From CAUZIZ01 sp965219005 (lineage in GTDB: Bacteria; Acidobacteriota; UBA6911; RPQK01; JAJDTT01): a DNA stretch of 64,000 nt. The stretch is from the NCBI GenBank assembly GCA_965219005.1, contig CBDCMS010000003.1:2418001-2482000 (forward strand), written 5' to 3'. Below, piece by piece: positions 10,480 through 19,637 of this stretch. The first letter of the stretch is position 1. Every line of letters begins with the position of its first letter. A program made the position numbers and the translations under genes. Under the pieces are notes generated by a model that worked only from the letters and a program-made list of their open reading frames with translations, had not been told where the DNA came from and ran no database searches.

Positions 10480-11958
10480 ATGTCGGATCGGAACAAAGTC
10501 GTCCTCTTCTTCCCCTCCTACGCCAGCAAGGAGGCTTCTCCTCCACTGGCTCTGATAGCCATCGCTGCCCCCCTGGTGCAGAGTGGCTACGACGTGAGGA
10601 TCATCGACTCCACCCTGGAGGAAGACTATGTCGGTGCGGTCCTGGCCGAAATGGAGGGGGCCCTCTGTCTGGGTATTTCGCTAATCACGGGACCCATGAT
10701 CCAAGGGGCAGTCGAAGTAGGAACCGCTGTAAAAGAGCGGTTCCCGGAGACACCCGTCGTGCTCGGAGGATGGCATCCCTCAATCCTGCCGGAACAGTCA
10801 CTCGAAGCCGAATTCGTGGACGCGGTCGTCCTCAAGCAGGGCGAGATGACGATGCTGGACATCGTCGACTGTCTGCGGGAAGGCGATTCCCTGGACGACG
10901 TCACCGGCATCCTCTGGAAGAAGAACGGTACCCTGCAGCGCAATCAACCTCGGCTCTACCCCAAGGTAGGTGAGCTACCGAGTCGCCTGCCGGGTTACGA
11001 CTTGATCGACTATGACCGGTATCACCGGCAGACCGGTCTGCGCTGGGTGATGTACTCCACCAGTCACGGCTGCCCCTACAACTGTGGTTACTGCTCAAAC
11101 GCCTCGGTCTACGGTCGCAACCTGGACCTGCTCCCAGTGGAGCAGGTCGTAGACGAGGTCACGTATCTGGTCCGGAAATACAAAATCCAGCTGCTGGGCA
11201 TCATCGACGATATCTTCTTCGCCTTCCGACCCCGCTGTCTCGAGATGGCGGAGGGCTTCGTGCGATCGGGGCTCAAGTTCGAGTGGTACATCCAGGATCG
11301 CGTCGACTGCTGGTCTAGACTCACTCGGGAGCAGGCCCAACTCTATCGCAGATCGGGTTTGGTCCGGATCCACTTCGGAGCGGAGTCGGGTTCTGACGAC
11401 GTGCTGTTGTCGATCGAGAAGAAGGCAGACGTTGAAAAGACTGTTGTGGCTCTGGAACGCTGCGGGGAAGCCGACATTCGGGCCAGTTTCGGCTTCATCT
11501 TCGGCCTTCCGGCAGAGGAGCAGGCGGATCTTCTCAAGACCCTCGAGCTGATCGATTTGATCTATTCCACCAATCCCAAGGCGGACTGCTACACCAACAT
11601 CTTCACACCCTATCCGGGCTCTCCGTTGTGGCCGGTCAGCATCGAGAAAGGGTTCGTGCCGCCGTCCCGTTTCGAGGAGTGGGCAGATTTTTATCCGCGA
11701 ATTACGAAGCTGCCCTGGCTTGATCAAGCTCAGCACCGACGACTTCAAGCGATCCGCCAATACTTGAGGTTCGGCTATCACCAGGTCAACGTCGGCGAGA
11801 AGCCCCATTCGAAGAGACATAATCTGGTGCTGAACCTCTTCCAGCCCTTCTCCCGCTGGCGAGTGCAGTACAAACAATTCGCCTTCCCCTGGGAAGTCTA
11901 TGCCTATTGGTGCCTCCAGAGGCTGAAGACCGGCTTCCACGCCGAACCGCGGTTTTAG
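10480..11958 (+). CDS. B12-binding radical SAM protein (2 of 5)
   Basis: Class B radical SAM enzyme, 492 aa. Cobalamin-binding-like N-domain (VVLFFPSYASKEASPPLA, then LGGWHPSILPEQ), cluster motif HGCPYNCGYC near residue 197, and HFGAESGS. The C-terminal tail has a basic region and aromatic residues, as in lipid-acting members. Start is ATG 10480. Its stop TAG shares one base with the GTG start of the next gene (TAGTG), so the two are translationally coupled; that neighbour is a polyprenyl-sugar-type membrane glycosyltransferase, supporting a role in surface glycan or lipid chemistry. Confidence 0.88.
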   Translation: MSDRNKVVLFFPSYASKEASPPLALIAIAAPLVQSGYDVRIIDSTLEEDYVGAVLAEMEGALCLGISLITGPMIQGAVEVGTAVKERFPETPVVLGGWHPSILPEQSLEAEFVDAVVLKQGEMTMLDIVDCLREGDSLDDVTGILWKKNGTLQRNQPRLYPKVGELPSRLPGYDLIDYDRYHRQTGLRWVMYSTSHGCPYNCGYCSNASVYGRNLDLLPVEQVVDEVTYLVRKYKIQLLGIIDDIFFAFRPRCLEMAEGFVRSGLKFEWYIQDRVDCWSRLTREQAQLYRRSGLVRIHFGAESGSDDVLLSIEKKADVEKTVVALERCGEADIRASFGFIFGLPAEEQADLLKTLELIDLIYSTNPKADCYTNIFTPYPGSPLWPVSIEKGFVPPSRFEEWADFYPRITKLPWLDQAQHRRLQAIRQYLRFGYHQVNVGEKPHSKRHNLVLNLFQPFSRWRVQYKQFAFPWEVYAYWCLQRLKTGFHAEPRF

Positions 11959-13463
11959 TGCGCTCGACGCGATACGGTCTGTGGGGGGTCCTCCTACTCT
12001 TCTCCTTTCTGGTACTGTCAAAGGGGTTGCTCCCCGCACTAAACGACTCCGGGGGCGACTTCGCGAACTACTACACCGCCTCCCAGATCGTGAGGGAAGG
12101 TCGGTCGATCGAACCGGCCTATCGAGACTTCAGCTGGTTTCAGAAGCAGATTGATCGCTACGGATTCGAACGACAGGTTGGCGGTTTCATCCCTCATCCC
12201 CCTTCCACAGCTCTGCTGTTCCTGCCCCTGACCCTCCTCGATCCTCTTTCTGCCAAGCGCGCCTGGACCCTTCTTAACCTGGTCTTCGCGCTGCTGATCA
12301 TCCTTCTGCTGAGCAAGCTCTCCGGGTTGAACTGGGTCCTGGCTGCCATACTGTTTCTGGGCAGCGGAGCGGCCCTGATCAACAACCTCCTGTTTGGACA
12401 GTTGTATCTGTTGGTGCTCCTATCGATTCTTCTAGGCCTCTACCTGTTTCGCTCCCAACATCCGATAGCTGCAGGCCTCTGTCTGGGAGTCCTGCTCCCG
12501 ATCAAGTATGTGGCGCTGCCCTGGTTGGTACTCTTCCTCTGCCAGCGGCAGTGGAGGGTGATCCTGGGGGCTGCAGGAGCCACTCTGGCCCTGCTGCTGC
12601 TGACACTCTGGGCGCAGGGTCCGCAGCCATTGGAGACTTTTCTAAACGAAGTTCTGCCGCGACACCTGAGAGGCGAGATTCAGGATCCGTTCTCCACCAG
12701 ATTTCAATCCTTCGGCAGTCTATTTCGTCGACTCTTCCTCCCGGAGCCGACGCTCAATCCGAACGCGGCTCTTGACGCCCCCTTCTTGCTGTTCTTCTTC
12801 AAGAATCTCACCTACTGGACGCTGGCTGCGGTAACCGCTCTGGTGTTGGCTGGAACCCGGTTCTCCAGCGAAAACCACCGTTTTCTCTTTAGAATGGGGT
12901 TCTTGCCAGTAGTCGTCTTGCTGCTCTCGCCCGGAGGGGCCACTTACCATTTCCTGCTGCTGTCAATCACAGCGGTCTTCTACGTCAAGATCCTTCTCGA
13001 CCTGGATCGACCCAGAGCGGCGGTAGGTGTGGCTGCCCTGCTGGTAGTTCTGAATCTGCCTCACTACCTGAGACTGGAATGGCTCGCCCAGGGCTGGTGG
13101 ACTCCGGCGGCCTATTCTCGGTTGTGGCTGCTCCTGCTTTTCTTGCTGGCGTCCCTCTGGATCTTTCGATACTCGATCCGGCTACGCTCGAAACATCTCT
13201 TGGCGGCCGGGATTATCATTCCGCTTGCGGTCGGCCTGACCACTCTGACCGAGTACCCTGCCTACGCCAACCAGCCCCAGGACGACGCCCGGTGGCTGGA
13301 AGTGCAGGGTCCGGAATTCAGTCGTAACCTGGGACTCATTCTTACCTCTCCTGACCTTGGCCGACAGAAACTCGTCTTCAGTTACTGCGAGCTTATGGAC
13401 GAGCGCTACGCCATCTACGGCGAAGACGGTTCTCGCTGGACTCCACCGGGGCTGGTACTATGA
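11958..13463 (+). CDS. GT87/DUF2029-like membrane glycosyltransferase
   Basis: Multi-spanning membrane protein of the GT87 (DUF2029) type, which uses polyprenyl-phosphate sugars on the periplasmic side. The acidic pair in the first loop (SGGDFANYYTASQIV) and roughly ten membrane segments are visible. GTG at 11958 overlaps the previous stop; a TTG 51 bp upstream is less likely. After the last helix (about residue 420) the chain continues into a soluble part resembling a WD40-like (PD40) propeller blade and then stops abruptly. Removing one G from the run GGGG at 13448-13451 would join it to the propeller encoded in the next frame, so the natural product may be one protein ending at 14064. Confidence 0.75.
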   Translation: MRSTRYGLWGVLLLFSFLVLSKGLLPALNDSGGDFANYYTASQIVREGRSIEPAYRDFSWFQKQIDRYGFERQVGGFIPHPPSTALLFLPLTLLDPLSAKRAWTLLNLVFALLIILLLSKLSGLNWVLAAILFLGSGAALINNLLFGQLYLLVLLSILLGLYLFRSQHPIAAGLCLGVLLPIKYVALPWLVLFLCQRQWRVILGAAGATLALLLLTLWAQGPQPLETFLNEVLPRHLRGEIQDPFSTRFQSFGSLFRRLFLPEPTLNPNAALDAPFLLFFFKNLTYWTLAAVTALVLAGTRFSSENHRFLFRMGFLPVVVLLLSPGGATYHFLLLSITAVFYVKILLDLDRPRAAVGVAALLVVLNLPHYLRLEWLAQGWWTPAAYSRLWLLLLFLLASLWIFRYSIRLRSKHLLAAGIIIPLAVGLTTLTEYPAYANQPQDDARWLEVQGPEFSRNLGLILTSPDLGRQKLVFSYCELMDERYAIYGEDGSRWTPPGLVL

Positions 13464-14064
13464 ACCGGATCTGGCCCGGGACGACCGGCGCCTGCTAGCG
13501 GAGACAGTGGTTTCGGGGAAGCCCTGGATATTCCTGAGCCCCGGCAGAGGACATCCGCTTCGCTCTCTGGTAGAAGGAGAGAGTCCCAGCTGGAAGCCAG
13601 ACGGATCTGGCTTCGCCTTTCACAGAGGAGGAGGTGTCTACTTCTACCGGATGCGAGATCTGCTGACCGAACAGCTTCTGCCGGGCAACGGCTTCCGTGA
13701 CGTCCAGTGGTCGCCACTGGGTGACCGGCTTGTCTACTGTGTTGATGGTGACGAGGGGACGATTCTGGGAATTCTAGATGTGGAAACCAAAGAGGATAGA
13801 ACGATGCTATCCTCTCCGGATCGGATCGAATCCCCCGGTTGGAGCCCCGATGGCGAGAAGCTTGTCTTCTCCTGGAATCCTGCCGGTAACCGGGATATCT
13901 GGACGATGGACACCCGGACGAAAGAGACTCGGCAACTGACGTTTCATCTTGGAGCCGACAAAGAGCCGGTCTGGGATGGCATCAACGGCCGGATCGTCTT
14001 CAGCTCGGATCGAGGCCGAGGCCTGGGGTTCGGCACTCTCTACTGGCTCCCTGCTGCGGAGTAA
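13357..14064 (+). CDS. WD40-like (PD40/TolB-type) propeller, probably the C-terminal half of the preceding gene
   Basis: Repeated blades with S-P-D-G motifs (SPSWKPDGSGFAF, SPGWSPDGEKLVF, REPVWDGINGRIVFSS-like) typical of TolB/PD40 propellers that bind proteins or glycans outside the cytoplasm. It has no signal peptide and no good start: the only upstream start is a TTG inside the previous gene. Coding similarity runs continuously from that gene if one G is removed at 13448-13451 (reading SRWTPPGWYYEPDL). It is therefore best seen as the second half of a frameshifted 11958-14064 gene. Confidence 0.7.
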   Translation: MADRNSSSVTASLWTSATPSTAKTVLAGLHRGWYYEPDLARDDRRLLAETVVSGKPWIFLSPGRGHPLRSLVEGESPSWKPDGSGFAFHRGGGVYFYRMRDLLTEQLLPGNGFRDVQWSPLGDRLVYCVDGDEGTILGILDVETKEDRTMLSSPDRIESPGWSPDGEKLVFSWNPAGNRDIWTMDTRTKETRQLTFHLGADKEPVWDGINGRIVFSSDRGRGLGFGTLYWLPAAE

Positions 14065-14069
14065 CTGGT

Positions 14070-15280
14070 GTGAATCGAGAAGCTCGCAGGATCAAATGGG
14101 CCAAACTCGCTGATAACTACCTGGGCCCCCTGCTTGTCTACCGGCCCTCAGGCTCCGTCCCAGGATACCGTCCCATCGGACCCAGATACGCAAGATCCTC
14201 TTCATCAAGTTCTGGGGAATCGGAAGCATCGTTCTCTCGGAACCCTCGCTACGCTGGCTGAGAAAGAGGTATCCGGAAGCAGAGCTCCACTATCTGACCC
14301 TCGAGAGGAATCGAGCCCTCTTTACTCTCGTACCCTCGATTGAAACCCTCCACACCCTGACATTTGGTAGCGCCTGGAGTCTCGTCCTGGAAACTGTGAG
14401 ATTGTTGGGACGGCTGCGTCGTGAAGATTACGATCTGGTATTCGATGCCGAGTTCTTCGTCAACTTCTCAGGGTTGATTGCTCATCTGTCTGCCCCTGCC
14501 CGCGTGATCGGATTCACCCGGAAAACAGCCCCGAAGACGCGATTACAGGATGTCTCCATCCCGTTTCATGAAGACGCTCATACCTGCCAACAGTTCCTGA
14601 ATCTGGTCCGGCAGAGCGGGAGAGGACAATCCCGCTCCTCGCGTCCCATGCTTGCCCTGGACAAGAGCGGTGACTCCTTCCTACAGACGCTCCTCGAAGG
14701 TCGGACCTATGCCGTCATGAACATCAATGCCAGTCCGTTGGCAGTGGAAAGGCGCTGGCCCCGGGAGCGGTTTGAGCAACTCGGAACGGCACTGCTGGAG
14801 TCCTATCCCTTCGACCTGGTTCTGATCGGTTCACCGTCTGAGACCTCCTACGTCGCCCCGCTGGCACAAGCTCTCGACCGAAGGCACCCGGGGGGCAAGG
14901 TACGGAATTGGGCAGGCCTACTCGATTTGAAGGAGTTGGCACGCCTCCTGAAGAACGCCCTCGTCCTGATCTCGAATGACAGCGGACCGATCCACCTGGC
15001 ATCCGCTTTCGACGTGCCTGTGGTGGGGTTGTACGGGCCTGAGACCCCAGTGCGCTATGGTCCCCTGAGCTCTCGAAAGCGGGTCTTCTACGAAGATCTG
15101 TGGTGCAGTCCCTGCATGACTGTTCACAACGCGAAGACCGTTCACTGCGTGAATCAATTAGCCTGCATGAAGGGGATCGAAAGTGAGAAGGTAGTCGAGG
15201 AGATGAGAGCGTTCATCGATACCGAGTTGCTGGCTCGGCCCACTCTGTTGCCCCAGACTCTTCGGGCACTGGAGCAATGA
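14070..15280 (+). CDS. GT9 (ADP-heptose:LPS heptosyltransferase-like), frameshifted
   Basis: Glycosyltransferase family 9 enzyme for LPS-type glycans. The start (GTG/TTG-like at 14070, MNREARRIKWAKLADNYLGP) matches the usual N-terminus, but the conserved KILFIKFWGIGSIVLSEPSL block lies in another frame. Adding one C at the CCC run around 14145-14147 restores one frame throughout. The rest is intact: PALRLR linker, GFTRKTAPKTR, the C-domain SNDSGPIHLASAFDVPVVGLYG with the nucleotide-sugar site. The product is thus either nonfunctional or the gap is a sequence error. It overlaps the next gene by ATGA. Confidence 0.8.
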
Positions 15281-16773
15281 GGGCCTCCTCTGGAACCGTT
15301 GCGGACTCAACCGATCGGATTGGCGAGATGCGGAAGAAACCTAGAATCGTCCTTCTCAATCCTCCAGGGCGGCGTCTCTATTTGAGAGACTATTTCTGCA
15401 GCAAGGTCTCGCAGGCGGATTACATCAACGCCCCCATCGACTTTGTCTACCTGAGCGGTCGGTTGAAGGACTCCTCCGAACTGTTCCTGGTCGACGCCAT
15501 CGTCGAGAGCCTCGGCGTTTCGGATTGCCTGACCCGGGTGGAGCGGCTGCAGCCCTATGCAGTTGTCGGCCTGATCGGCTCGGTGTCCTACGATGAGGAT
15601 GTTCCTTTCTACGAAGAATTGACTCATCGACTCGAACAAGTGTCTGGCGGCGGAAAAGGATCCGGCCCGTGGGGAAAGCTGATCCTCATCGGCGACGTTT
15701 TGATCGAGCGCCGTCGGGAGAGACTAGAGGAATTGCCATTCGTCGATGCTTTCCTCCACGATTTCAGCACTTCGGACTTGTCCCGCTACCTTGGACTGGA
15801 CCAGGAGTCGTCTCCCATCGGTAACATGACGTTGCGACGCTCCGGCCAAATCCACGCCGCGCCGATCGTTCGCGCTCGGGCCGAATCGATGAGCCTGCCG
15901 ATTCCCGAGCACAGCTTGTTCCTGGAGAATCGCTATCGATACCCGTTCGTGCGAGAATCCCGCTTCGCCACCCTGATGACAGAGTTTGGATGCCCCTACC
16001 GCTGCAACTTCTGCATCATGTCCACGCTGGGCTGGAAGGTCCGGCCGGTGGAGAACGTCCTGCAGGAACTGGATCACCTGTCCCAGCTGGGCGTCCGTGA
16101 GCTCTTCTTCCTGGATCAGACATTCGGCATTCAAAAAGAGAGAGCCCGACTGCTGATTTCCGAGATGTCGGAACGAGGCTACGATTTCGGATGGGTGTGT
16201 TTCAGCCGTCCCGATGTAGTGGACCGAAAACTGGCAGCTCTCATGAAGAAAGCCGGATGCCACACCGTGATTCTAGGGGTGGAGAGTGGCAGCCAGGAAA
16301 TCCTCGAGACATCGAAGAAGGACTACACGAAAGCCGAGGTGGCTGAAGGGTTCCGGCTTTGTAGCGAACAAGGTCTTCGAACGGTAGCCACCATCATCCT
16401 GGGCCTTCCTCAGGAAACGGCTGAGACCTTCGACGAGACCATGACGTTCCTGCACCAGCTCGACCCTGATTTCGCCTCCTTCAATGTGGCCGTCCCGAGA
16501 ATGGGCACTCCGCTTCGTGAGACAGCTCTCGAACTGGGTCTGATCGGAGACGATCTGGAGATTATGGATCAGTCTGGGAGCGACGTGGCAATGCCGACGA
16601 TGACGCTCAGCAAGGCCGAGGTAGCGGCCCTGAAACAAGAGGCGATCGGGAGCTTCTATTTGAACTTTCGGTATCTTCGAAAAAGGTTGAGGCGAGCCCG
16701 TTCGCTAAAGGAAACACAGATTCAGCTAGGTCAGGGCGCCTCGCTGCTGCGAACCTACCTGGGAGGTCTCTGA
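15277..16773 (+). CDS. B12-binding radical SAM protein (3 of 5)
   Basis: Class B radical SAM enzyme, 498 aa. The ATG overlaps the previous stop (ATGA). N-terminal cobalamin-binding-like domain (RIVLLNPPGRRLYLRDYFC), cluster motif FGCPYRCNFC near residue 238, then GVESGSQE and a SAM-binding loop. The N-terminal LNPPG...YFCSK and the C-terminal helical extension place it near the subgroup that acts with polyketide, lipid or hopanoid-type substrates, but no product can be assigned. It probably belongs to the same transcript as the GT87/GT9 genes. Confidence 0.87.
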   Translation: MRASSGTVADSTDRIGEMRKKPRIVLLNPPGRRLYLRDYFCSKVSQADYINAPIDFVYLSGRLKDSSELFLVDAIVESLGVSDCLTRVERLQPYAVVGLIGSVSYDEDVPFYEELTHRLEQVSGGGKGSGPWGKLILIGDVLIERRRERLEELPFVDAFLHDFSTSDLSRYLGLDQESSPIGNMTLRRSGQIHAAPIVRARAESMSLPIPEHSLFLENRYRYPFVRESRFATLMTEFGCPYRCNFCIMSTLGWKVRPVENVLQELDHLSQLGVRELFFLDQTFGIQKERARLLISEMSERGYDFGWVCFSRPDVVDRKLAALMKKAGCHTVILGVESGSQEILETSKKDYTKAEVAEGFRLCSEQGLRTVATIILGLPQETAETFDETMTFLHQLDPDFASFNVAVPRMGTPLRETALELGLIGDDLEIMDQSGSDVAMPTMTLSKAEVAALKQEAIGSFYLNFRYLRKRLRRARSLKETQIQLGQGASLLRTYLGGL

Positions 16774-16811
16774 CCGTCACTAGATCCTGCCTGATCAGAG
16801 GGAAGCAATCG

Positions 16812-19610
16812 ATGCATAGAGCTCGGCAGATCAGCTATCCTCGTGCCCTCGGATTCCTGAGATCTTACTTCGAACCTTCGATGGGATCCCGGACTTCGGA
16901 CGAAAGAGGCTCTCCGTGCCCACCCGCCTGTCGGGCCTGGTGGCTTTCATCCCTTTTCCTTTTGCTCGTGGCCGGCGACCTGCTGGGAGTCGTCACCCTG
17001 GAGGTAGGCAAGAGCAACGGAGCCGTCCCCTTCCCTCACTCCAACGGCCGCCAGATCGGACGGAACCAAGCCGGTATCTGGTTCGTTGCCTACGATGGCA
17101 AGACTGCGGAGGGCGGAACCATCTTTCTCGCGGCCTCGCGGGGCGATGATCCCGAGTTCGCAGGCGACTTTCACCCTCCAGTGGCCGTTGCTGGGAAATC
17201 GGCAGAAGCACGGATTTCCGCTCCAGGTGGAGAGGCCTTCGGGGCCAGCTTTGTCATCGACGATCGCGATGTCCTGCACCTCATCTGGCAAAGCTCCCGT
17301 CCTCAAGGGATCTGGTACAGTCGATGCACCCTGAAGGGAGGGCAAGCGGCCCAGAGGATTCGCCAAGGTGAGAATTGGACCACCCCTCAGAGGGTAGACG
17401 ACTTCGCCCAGGATCCTCGGCTGGGTGACCTGGCCGTCGACTCCGGGGGACGCCTGTGGATAACCTATAGCCAGGCGTCAGCTTCCGGAGACGGCAACTC
17501 CTTACTGCAAGCGGGCGGCAAGACATACAAACGTCATCAAGGAAGAAAGGAAGAGGACGAGATCTGGGCGGCGACTCCATCGGATCAAGGCTGGAGACGC
17601 AAACATCTGACCTTGCCCGGAGCATTTCGTGCTCCGGTGATGGACCTCGACCCCAGCGGGACCCTTCATCTCGCCTTTACCCGGGATGATTCCTGGTTCC
17701 TTTTCTATCTCCAGATTCCCGAGTTTGCCTCTGCCTTTGAGGAGGGCAAGGACTTCACCCAGATCCTACCCCATGGCCCCTGGAGTGGAACCGGCTACCT
17801 GAACTACAGCGTGGTCGGCTGGGGGAAGCAGGCGCTGGTGGTCTTCGAGAAATCGGAACACGTCATCTTGTACGCGCATTTCGACGGCCAGGACTGGACC
17901 CGAAAACCGCTGCACTTCAGCCAGGAAAAACTTCATCGTCCCCAGCTGGCGCGCGACGAACATAGTGTGGCTTGGGTCTTCTGGAACAACTCCGCCCGAG
18001 GACACACCTTCTACTCGCGCTGGCTGGGCAACGGCTTCAGCGCTCCCTACGAGTGCCGCACCCTCTATGGGGATCCCTTCTCTCACGAGAAAGGAGTTGT
18101 GACTCAACCCAACAGACCGACTACCGGCCCCATACTGAGTGACTTTCACAGCGTCCAGAAACAGATGTCTGCGGGCTCCGGCTACCTGGGGATGGCCGTC
18201 TCCAGCACGGGTCCCTCGGGAGGAATTTACTTCGACCGGATGGTGGTCCCCGACCTGAAGCCGGAAGCGGGCCGAAAGGTGCTCTTTCTGGACATGCTGG
18301 AGATCGACGCCATTAAGGGATTGGAGGAAACCCTCCATCCGATGAGGAGACACCCCTCCAACCCGGTCCTGCGGACAGGCGCACCCGGCAGCTTCGACGA
18401 TCTCCGTGCACACGCTTACGGCGAGGTCCTGTACGACGAGGGCAAATTCCGGATGTGGTACTCCGGCCTTGATCAGGCTTTCGCGGAAACCCAGCGTTCC
18501 AATCACCACGTGGGCTACGCCGAAAGCAAGGACGGGCTGAACTGGGTCAAGCCCACGTTGAACCAGGTCGAGTACAAGGGATCGACGGCCAACAACATCG
18601 TAGATCTCGACTACCAGGGCCGGGGTGCCTACATGCCCATGATCGTGAGGGATGAGCAGGAGGCCGATCCTGACCGCCGCTACAAGGCGATCGTAGCCCA
18701 GCGGGGTAACACTCTCCACCACTCCGCAGACGGTCTCCACTGGGCTACAGGCGGCAGTGTAAAGGGACGGTTCGGCGATCGGCGCAACTTCTTCTATGAC
18801 ATTTTGGAGCCGAAACCCGAACGTCGCTGGAAGGTCTTTTCCCACTGCGGAATCGAGACCTATCGGTGGGTCCGCGCGACCTGTGTCTACTGGAGCTCTG
18901 ACCTGCTCGAATGGACCAGCGATCCCCGAAACCCAAATATGCTGCCCCGCGCCGGAATCGAGGTAGAGCAGCATCTGACATCGGCCTGGCCCTACGCCGG
19001 CATGTATCTGGGAATGTTCGACATCTGGGGACCCGATCAACTGATGCCTCAACAGCTGATCGCCAGCCGGGACGGGGTCAACTTCGTCCACGTCTTTGAT
19101 GGTAAGCCCGTAATCGAGCTGGGGAAGCAAGGTGAGTGGGACGCGGGCTGGGTATCCCCCGTGAACGTTCCTTTGGAGGTAGGGGAGGAAACCTGGTTCT
19201 ACTATTCAGGCAGCGCCACAACCATCGGGCCGTTCGTGCAATGGAACAGCACGCCCATGATGACTGGCCTGGCCACCATCCGACGGGATGGCTTTGTCAG
19301 TTTGAACGTCGATGGGGAATCCGAGTCTGGCTGGGCTACCACTATTCCCTTCCGGTCCAGCGCCAGGCCTCTTCAACTGGAGATCAATGCCGAGGGCTTG
19401 AGTCGGGACGAGGGCCGGATTCTGGTTGAGCTTCTGGAAGACGGTCGAGTCCTGGGCCAAAGTAGCGCTGTGATCGAAGATGGAGTAGAACTACCCGTCG
19501 TGTGGCCCTCTTGGGGCAGGCAAATGGCGTTGCCCAGTGAAGCAAAACCGCTGCGGCTGCGCTTTCGCTTAGAGGGCAAGGCTCAGCTCTACAGCTTCAC
19601 GTTTAAGTGA
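16812..19610 (+). CDS. Large secreted BNR / GH43-GH32-like glycan protein
   Basis: A 932-aa protein with a signal anchor at residues ~43-60 (WWLSSLFLLLVAGDLLG); M24 is an alternative start. The N-terminal half has BNR/sialidase-type strand repeats (W-F-V-A-Y-D-G-K-T and ISAPGG), and the C-terminal half has five-bladed propeller features (HPSNPVL, MWYSGLDQ, VGYAESKDGLNWVKP, EWDAGWVSP) as in glycosidase families 32/43/68 and in domains of unknown function 1861-type enzymes. A carbohydrate-active role is likely, perhaps on plant, algal or host glycans. It faces the sialidase-like lipoprotein tail to tail. Confidence 0.7.
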   Translation: MHRARQISYPRALGFLRSYFEPSMGSRTSDERGSPCPPACRAWWLSSLFLLLVAGDLLGVVTLEVGKSNGAVPFPHSNGRQIGRNQAGIWFVAYDGKTAEGGTIFLAASRGDDPEFAGDFHPPVAVAGKSAEARISAPGGEAFGASFVIDDRDVLHLIWQSSRPQGIWYSRCTLKGGQAAQRIRQGENWTTPQRVDDFAQDPRLGDLAVDSGGRLWITYSQASASGDGNSLLQAGGKTYKRHQGRKEEDEIWAATPSDQGWRRKHLTLPGAFRAPVMDLDPSGTLHLAFTRDDSWFLFYLQIPEFASAFEEGKDFTQILPHGPWSGTGYLNYSVVGWGKQALVVFEKSEHVILYAHFDGQDWTRKPLHFSQEKLHRPQLARDEHSVAWVFWNNSARGHTFYSRWLGNGFSAPYECRTLYGDPFSHEKGVVTQPNRPTTGPILSDFHSVQKQMSAGSGYLGMAVSSTGPSGGIYFDRMVVPDLKPEAGRKVLFLDMLEIDAIKGLEETLHPMRRHPSNPVLRTGAPGSFDDLRAHAYGEVLYDEGKFRMWYSGLDQAFAETQRSNHHVGYAESKDGLNWVKPTLNQVEYKGSTANNIVDLDYQGRGAYMPMIVRDEQEADPDRRYKAIVAQRGNTLHHSADGLHWATGGSVKGRFGDRRNFFYDILEPKPERRWKVFSHCGIETYRWVRATCVYWSSDLLEWTSDPRNPNMLPRAGIEVEQHLTSAWPYAGMYLGMFDIWGPDQLMPQQLIASRDGVNFVHVFDGKPVIELGKQGEWDAGWVSPVNVPLEVGEETWFYYSGSATTIGPFVQWNSTPMMTGLATIRRDGFVSLNVDGESESGWATTIPFRSSARPLQLEINAEGLSRDEGRILVELLEDGRVLGQSSAVIEDGVELPVVWPSWGRQMALPSEAKPLRLRFRLEGKAQLYSFTFK

Positions 19611-19637
19611 AGAATCCGACGAGAGCACATTTCCTCA

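Noticed and set aside
17766..19130. 454-aa ORF on the minus strand
   Set aside because: Lies wholly opposite the 932-aa secreted protein, whose frame has family motifs throughout; no recognisable content in the antisense frame.
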